NCBI RefSeq assembly: GCF_011634835.1
Contig: NZ_SIRP01000001.1
Span: forward strand, 4,013,324-4,077,323
Length of the DNA: 64,000 bases
Source of the DNA: Isoptericola sp. BMS4
GTDB lineage: Bacteria > Actinomycetota > Actinomycetes > Actinomycetales > Cellulomonadaceae
Direction: 5' to 3'
Shown here: in pieces, positions 59,752 through 64,000 of the stretch
How the letters are laid out: each line of letters starts with the position of its first letter
Numbering within the stretch: the first letter of the stretch is position 1
Notes under the pieces: model-generated
What the model saw: only the letters and a program-made list of their open reading frames with translations
Told to the model about the DNA's origin: nothing
Database searches by the model: none
Translations under genes and position numbers: made by a program

Positions 59752-60801
59752 TCAGTACCAGTGCGGTCTGTGGCTGTTCCAGAATGCCCACGCCTGGCAC
59801 GGGGTGTCGTAGCGGTCGGCGATGTAGTCCAGGCCCCAGTCGATCTGGGTGGCCGGGTTGGTGCGCCAGTCCGCGCCGGTGGCCGCCATCTTTTTCCCGG
59901 GCAGGGACTGCGGGATTCCGTACGCGCTCGAGGTCGGGTTCGCGGCGCGGTGGTTCCAGCCCGACTCGGCGGTCCACAACTTCTCCAGGCACCCCCACTG
60001 CGAGCCCGTCCAGCCCTGGGTGGCGGCCATCGATCGGCCCAGGGCACGGTTGCCGTCGGGTGTGCCGTCCGACGTCGGTGTCGCCTGCCGCTGCGCCTGC
60101 AACGCCGAGGGGACGAACTGCCAGTGCCACGGCTCGGCCTTGCTGAAGTCCGGCGAGTCGGGCTCGGCCCACGTCGGGTGGAAGAACCCGAACCGGTAGC
60201 CGTTCGTCTTCATCCACGCGTACGCCGCGCTGCCGTAGTCGTTGATCCCGTTGCCGAGGTCGAACGCGATCCCCCAGCCGTGGTTCGAGTACCCCGGCGT
60301 CGCCGCCAGGAACCCCTTCGACGCCTTCGTCCACACCTGCTCGGAGTAAGAGCGGTAGGCGTCCGTCACGGCGATGTCGTGCCCGAACTCCTGCTTGAAC
60401 GCCGCCGTGAGGTCGCCGAATGCCTCGGCCGCGTCACAGCGTGCCTGATGTCCAGGCGCTGTCGGCACCGGGCACAACTCCGAGCCGGGGATACGGCCGT
60501 TGGCATGGCCGCCCCACGCGTTCGCGGACGGGTCGTTGTCGACAAACGTCGAACCGTCCACGGTGTACGAGACCGTGCCACCATCTGCGACCTGCATCGT
60601 GCCGGCGTCGGCGGTGCCGGACACTGCAGTGACGACGACTGCGACGAGCAGGGTGACTGCGGCCAATGGCGCGACGGCGGCGGCGACCACGGCCACGGCC
60701 ACGGCCACGATGATTGCGACCCCGATTTGCGGGCCCCGACGACTACGAGCAGCGCGGACAGCCCAACCGCGCGCTGCTCGTGGCGCCGACGCTCGTGCCA
60801 C
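59752..60801 (-). CDS. Bifunctional cell-wall hydrolase (VanY-like peptidase plus transglycosylase-like domain)
   Basis: 349 residues: one N-terminal transmembrane helix, a D-alanyl-D-alanine carboxypeptidase domain (TDAYRSYSEQVW, GYSNHGWGIAFDLG with the SxHxxGxAxD zinc motif, EPWHWQF) and a C-terminal lysozyme/transglycosylase-like domain (WTAESGWNHRAANPTSSAYG). It opens the peptidoglycan for the conjugation channel. GTG 60801 with GGGGGCGGG upstream; first gene of the operon. Confidence 0.88.
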   Translation of the reverse strand: MARASAPRAARGWAVRAARSRRGPQIGVAIIVAVAVAVVAAAVAPLAAVTLLVAVVVTAVSGTADAGTMQVADGGTVSYTVDGSTFVDNDPSANAWGGHANGRIPGSELCPVPTAPGHQARCDAAEAFGDLTAAFKQEFGHDIAVTDAYRSYSEQVWTKASKGFLAATPGYSNHGWGIAFDLGNGINDYGSAAYAWMKTNGYRFGFFHPTWAEPDSPDFSKAEPWHWQFVPSALQAQRQATPTSDGTPDGNRALGRSMAATQGWTGSQWGCLEKLWTAESGWNHRAANPTSSAYGIPQSLPGKKMAATGADWRTNPATQIDWGLDYIADRYDTPCQAWAFWNSHRPHWY

Positions 60802-60854
60802 ACCCGCCCCCTAGCTGACGAGGGCCACGCCCGGATGCTTGGCCCTTCAGCGGG

Positions 60855-60893
60855 TACATCGCTGCGGCGGAGGCAGATGGCCGTGCGATATCG
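60855..60893 (-). promoter_or_regulatory. CGATATCG-type ICE promoter for the wall-hydrolase operon (site e)
   Basis: CGATATCG (60886-60893), 25-nt spacer with CTG at positions 10-12 and terminal GC, then GATGTA (60860-60855). The start codon is 54 nt downstream. Nothing else was recognised between 60,894 and 61,052. Confidence 0.8.
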
Positions 60894-61052
60894 AGCGGCC
60901 TCCACCGACCGTTTTCCTGAGCACGTGCGGTAGCCCTCCGTCCAATGTGGCCGGGAACGTTCTCGTGACCCGCATGGATGTCTAGATCGCCCGCTGGACC
61001 CCACACGCGAAGCAGACCCCTGGCACGGTGAGCCCCGGTGAGGTCGAGCGCG

Positions 61053-61808
61053 TCACCGCGCGAGCCATCCCCCGTCGACCGCTAGCACTTGACCGTGTAC
61101 GTACTTGGCGGCCTCTGAGGCAAGGAAGACGGCCACGTCGCCGACGTCTTCAGGCTCGCCCCATCGGCCCGCCGGAATTCGGGCCGACAACTGTTCGAGT
61201 CGCTGCGGATCAGCCAGCAGCGCTGCGTTCATGTCCGTTGCCATGTAGCCGGGGGCGAGCGCGTTCACGTTCACGCCTCGACCGGCCCACTCGTTGCAGA
61301 GCGCCTTGGTCAGTTGAGCAACCGCGCCTTTGCTAGCCGCGTAGGCAGCCACGGTGATCCCACCCTGGAAGCTGAGGAGCGAGGCCAGGTTCACGATCTT
61401 GCCATCTCCTCGCTCGAGCATCGGACGTCCAAACGTCTGGCATAGCTGGACAACTGAACGCAGGTTGACGTCAAGTACCGAGTCCCAAGCGTCGAGGGGA
61501 AAGTCCTCAGCCGGGTGCCGGTCCTGGGTCCCGGCGTTGTTGACGAGGATGTCGATGCAGTGCCGATCCAGAACCTCGGCGCCAGCCTGTGCCACCGACT
61601 GCTGGTCCCCGAGATCGACTTGCATGTGGCTGATGTGGCGACCGAGTCCTTGCGCGAAGGCCCTGAGCTCGTCGTCGAGCTGCGACCTGCTGAGGACGAC
61701 GACGTCTGCACCAGCGCCAAGCATCGACCGTGTGATTCCGCGCCCGAGCCCGCGGCCCCCACCGGTGACCACCGCTGTACGACCCGACAGATCAAACGGA
61801 TTCGTCAT
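61053..61808 (-). CDS. kduD: KduD-like short-chain dehydrogenase
   Basis: 251 residues. Classical SDR: cofactor motif TGGGRGLGRGI, NNAGTQ, catalytic Ser in NLASLLSF, YAASKGA (Tyr/Lys), and the hallmark ending APGYMATDMN...IPAGRWGEPEDVG...VDGGWLAR of KduD (2-dehydro-3-deoxy-D-gluconate 5-dehydrogenase), which acts in uronate breakdown. Its ATG overlaps the next gene's stop. Substrate inferred from family. Confidence 0.85.
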   Translation of the reverse strand: MTNPFDLSGRTAVVTGGGRGLGRGITRSMLGAGADVVVLSRSQLDDELRAFAQGLGRHISHMQVDLGDQQSVAQAGAEVLDRHCIDILVNNAGTQDRHPAEDFPLDAWDSVLDVNLRSVVQLCQTFGRPMLERGDGKIVNLASLLSFQGGITVAAYAASKGAVAQLTKALCNEWAGRGVNVNALAPGYMATDMNAALLADPQRLEQLSARIPAGRWGEPEDVGDVAVFLASEAAKYVHGQVLAVDGGWLAR

Positions 61809-62839
61809 TCCCGGCCACTTCCCATCGGTGCGAGGAGTACTTTCAACCCTGCGTCCCCCGAGCTAGCGGCGGACAGCGCCTCGGACACATGCATCATCTC
61901 GTACACCGAGACGGGGAAGAGGTCCAGCGCGAGTTCGTCGGCGGCGATCAGATCGATCGCGGTCCGGACATCGTCGCGCGTGTAGACCCGGACGCCGAGG
62001 AACGACTGCTCCTTGAAGCACACGGCGCGGAGGTCGACCCGCGGCGCTTCCTTGTAGACCCCGACGACGACGATGCGTCCCAGCACACGAGTGACGTCTG
62101 TCAGCTCGGCAGCCACCGACGGGTGTGCCGCGGTGTCGAACGTGGTGTCAGCACCGTCACCACCAGTGAGTTCGGCGGCCGTGTCACGCATCGAGGCACC
62201 CGGTGGTACCACTGTGAGTCCCATGGATTCCGCGATGCTCAGCCGGCGTGAATTCGGGTCGCTGACGATCACTTGGGACGCACCTGCGTGGCGCGCAACG
62301 AGCGCGGTGAGAATGCCGATCGGTCCCGCTCCGAATACAGCCACGACGTCTCCGGCTTCCATGCCTGAACGCCGGACAGCGTGAACTGCGACGGCCAACG
62401 GCTCGGCAAGTGCCGCGTGTACGGGGGCCACGTGCGACGGCACCTCATGGAGCGCTGACGGAGGCAGTGCGACGAACTGTGCTGCACCACCCGGCTCGTC
62501 GATGCCGAAGAGGCCGAGGTGTGTACAAACGTGTGTGTCACCACTCCTACAGGCTCGGCAGGTGCCGCACGAGATCAGTGGCTCGACGACGACTCGTGCT
62601 CCTGCGGCGGGGCCGCCGGCGCCGGCCGACTCGACGCGGCCGGCGATCTCATGGCCCAGGACGAGGCCGCGCTGGGCACGGGGGTGACGACCGTGGACAA
62701 TAGCCAGGTCTGTCCCGCAGATCCCGGTGTATTCAACCCTGACGAGGGCCCATCCTTCAGGGACCTCGGGGACGGGGACGTCGTGGACGCGGACGTCGTC
62801 GACGCCGGCCCATACTGCTGCTTGCATCTCTCGCGTCAT
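61805..62839 (-). CDS. Zinc-dependent alcohol/polyol dehydrogenase
   Basis: 344 residues of the medium-chain family. Catalytic zinc ligands in YTGICGTDLAIVHGRHP and GHEIAGRVE; structural zinc Cys set CGTCRACRSGDTHVC; NAD-binding GAGPIGILTALVARHAGA. Resembles sorbitol/threonine dehydrogenases. Substrate probably a sugar alcohol or acid from context. ATG 62839 overlaps the next gene's stop (ATGA). Confidence 0.85.
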   Translation of the reverse strand: MTREMQAAVWAGVDDVRVHDVPVPEVPEGWALVRVEYTGICGTDLAIVHGRHPRAQRGLVLGHEIAGRVESAGAGGPAAGARVVVEPLISCGTCRACRSGDTHVCTHLGLFGIDEPGGAAQFVALPPSALHEVPSHVAPVHAALAEPLAVAVHAVRRSGMEAGDVVAVFGAGPIGILTALVARHAGASQVIVSDPNSRRLSIAESMGLTVVPPGASMRDTAAELTGGDGADTTFDTAAHPSVAAELTDVTRVLGRIVVVGVYKEAPRVDLRAVCFKEQSFLGVRVYTRDDVRTAIDLIAADELALDLFPVSVYEMMHVSEALSAASSGDAGLKVLLAPMGSGRE

Positions 62840-63864
62840 CGCCGGGCTCCCGTCTCCGGCAGCGCTTCAGGGTTCACGACATTGCGAGGCGTACGTCCGG
62901 CACAGACGTCGACGACGTTCTCGACGGTCCGGCGCTTAAGCTCGCCGTAAGACTCCTCGGTATACCAGGCCAAGTGGGGAGTTAGGACCACGTTGTCGAA
63001 GGTCGTGAGCGGGTGGCCGACGGGTACCGGCTCCTCCTCGTGGACGTCAATTCCCGCACCACCGATCGCGCCTCTCGCGAGTGCGTCGACGAGTGCAACG
63101 GTGTCGATCACGCCGCCTCGGCTCGTGTTCACCACGATCGCGTCGTCACGCATCTTCGCGAACTCGTCCTTCGCGAGCATCCCGCGGGTCTCCTCCGTCA
63201 GGGGCGTATGCACCGACACGACCTGCGAACGCTCGAGCAACTCCTCCAGCCCAACGGACCGGAGACCGCGGAAGGTCGCTGCCGCAGGATCGGCCGCGCT
63301 GTCATGGACGATGACCTCGTAGCCCAACCCGGCAGCCTTTCGTGCAGTTGCTGTCCCGATGAGTCCCGCACCGATGACGCCGAACGTCCGCCCACTTACC
63401 TGATACAACGGTCGCACGGCCGGGAGGTCGAAGGAGCCCGCACGCAAACCTCGGTCGAGACGTGGAATCCCTCGGCCGACCGCCAGCGCCAGGCCGATCG
63501 CGTGGTCCGAGACTGCCTCGGTCCCATAGTCGGGAACGTTGCAGACCGGGATTCCTCTCGCCGTCGCAGCGTCGACGTCGACCGAGTCGACGCCGACGCC
63601 GTAGCGTCCGACCACCTTGAGGTGCGGAAGCCGATCCAAGATCTCTGCAGTGATCGCCGCGTACTGTACGACGATCGCATCAGCGTCCTGGCAGTTCGCC
63701 ACGAGCTCGTCGGCACCACGGGACTGTGCTACGCGAAGGATGCCCCCAGCTGACGAGACCACCTCGTTCTCAATCGCGAACGAGTCGTGGTCGCACTCGG
63801 TGATGACCACGACGGGTCGATCGTCAGCATTCGTCTTCACGTTGGTCTGCGTCTGTGGAGTCAC
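62836..63864 (-). CDS. D-2-hydroxyacid dehydrogenase
   Basis: 342 residues. NAD-binding GVIGAGLIGTATARKAAGLG, substrate site GRYGVGVDSVDVDAA, catalytic Arg in NTSRGGVIDT, Glu in GIDVHEEEP and His in LTPHLAWYT: the 2-hydroxyacid dehydrogenase (PGDH/CtBP-like) pattern. Reduces or oxidises a 2-keto/hydroxy acid. GTG 63864 start. Completes the three-enzyme operon. Confidence 0.85.
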   Translation of the reverse strand: MTPQTQTNVKTNADDRPVVVITECDHDSFAIENEVVSSAGGILRVAQSRGADELVANCQDADAIVVQYAAITAEILDRLPHLKVVGRYGVGVDSVDVDAATARGIPVCNVPDYGTEAVSDHAIGLALAVGRGIPRLDRGLRAGSFDLPAVRPLYQVSGRTFGVIGAGLIGTATARKAAGLGYEVIVHDSAADPAAATFRGLRSVGLEELLERSQVVSVHTPLTEETRGMLAKDEFAKMRDDAIVVNTSRGGVIDTVALVDALARGAIGGAGIDVHEEEPVPVGHPLTTFDNVVLTPHLAWYTEESYGELKRRTVENVVDVCAGRTPRNVVNPEALPETGARR

Positions 63865-63939
63865 TACTGTTCAGCCGTTCCTGTCGTGTACTGATAGGCC
63901 CTGGGTTCCGGCCAGGGCGGCGTCGTCCGACGCCGAGAT

Positions 63940-64000
63940 TCACATGACCTGTTCGAGGCCGGCTTGCAGGGTCTGGAGGATCTGCTCGGCGCTGCCCTCG
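63940..64000 (-). CDS. C-terminal fragment of an unidentified protein
   Basis: The last 19 codons (EGSAEQILQTLQAGLEQVM then TGA at 63942-63940) run off the right edge. The amphipathic end is compatible with a solute-binding protein of an ABC transporter, which would fit the dehydrogenase cluster, but this is a guess. 63865-63939 shows no gene. Confidence 0.35.
   Translation of the reverse strand, partial: EGSAEQILQTLQAGLEQVM

Larger units (their letters stand above)
10260..60893. mobile_element. Integrative and conjugative element at tRNA-Pro (right end not located)
   Basis: The element begins at the 3' end of tRNA-Pro with integrase and excisionase, and carries a relaxase, coupling ATPase, VirB4-like ATPase, SCO6880, TrbL-like protein, wall hydrolase, Tad pilus, antirestriction and nuclease cargo. 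GC content and codon use are slightly lower than in the left flank. The end given is the last feature that shares the element's promoter motif. No repeat of the tRNA 3' end was found on the right, so the true boundary may lie beyond the window. Confidence 0.85.

Noticed and set aside
60802..61052. Right attachment site of the ICE
   Set aside because: No stretch matching the tRNA-Pro 3' end was found there.

Overview
The window is very GC-rich DNA with leaderless promoters, GTG starts, GlnR, an Mtb-type Crp and an actinobacterial tRNA-Pro. This points to an actinobacterium, probably of the order Micrococcales (inferred, not proven). It has three parts.

1-10,260 is core chromosome: a YceI-like protein, the nitrogen regulator GlnR, an alpha/beta hydrolase, endonuclease III, a Crp-type regulator, RidA, a DUF4177 protein, a class A penicillin-binding protein, a metallophosphoesterase and tRNA-Pro(CGG). 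Downstream of crp and of ridA lie two 102-nt hairpin elements with a nearly identical 40-nt core; the only core differences form one compensatory base pair.

10,260 to at least 60,893 is an integrative and conjugative element (ICE) inserted at the 3' end of tRNA-Pro. From left to right it holds: tyrosine integrase and excisionase; a DUF2637/HTH/sigma-like regulatory operon; an OLD-family nuclease as cargo; a zinc-ribbon protein and a 1,697-codon MobF relaxase-helicase-TOPRIM fusion; a large PD-(D/E)XK nuclease/TPR-like protein (candidate defence gene); an operon with a redoxin-tailed protein and a multi-HTH protein; an ArdC antirestriction operon; an SOS-controlled gene with a second sigma-like protein; secreted proteins and lipoproteins; a LysM/BTAD membrane protein; a complete Tad (type IVc) pilus locus; a TraG coupling ATPase; a HEPN-like plus HNH cargo pair; and a type IV secretion core (VirB4-like, SCO6880, TrbL/VirB6-like, a wall hydrolase and a prepilin peptidase).

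The most striking signal is a shared promoter architecture. Six promoters at five loci of the ICE (one locus fires in both directions) carry the palindrome CGATATCG exactly 25 nt upstream of a GC-RATG element, with an invariant YTG at spacer positions 10-12. Together they command the relaxase operon, the multi-HTH operon, the ArdC operon, the TraG-Tad operon and the two secretion operons, so one dedicated regulator (or sigma factor plus activator) probably switches on the whole conjugation programme. A second conserved ~50-bp motif precedes the xis-int operon and the HTH/DUF2637/sigma-like operon. A perfect LexA box precedes a third unit. These look like separate control layers for excision, transfer and stress response.

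61,053-64,000 holds dehydrogenases for sugar-acid metabolism (KduD-like SDR, zinc alcohol/polyol dehydrogenase, D-2-hydroxyacid dehydrogenase) and the last codons of another gene. No copy of the tRNA-Pro 3' end was found on the right, so these genes could be ICE cargo or chromosome.
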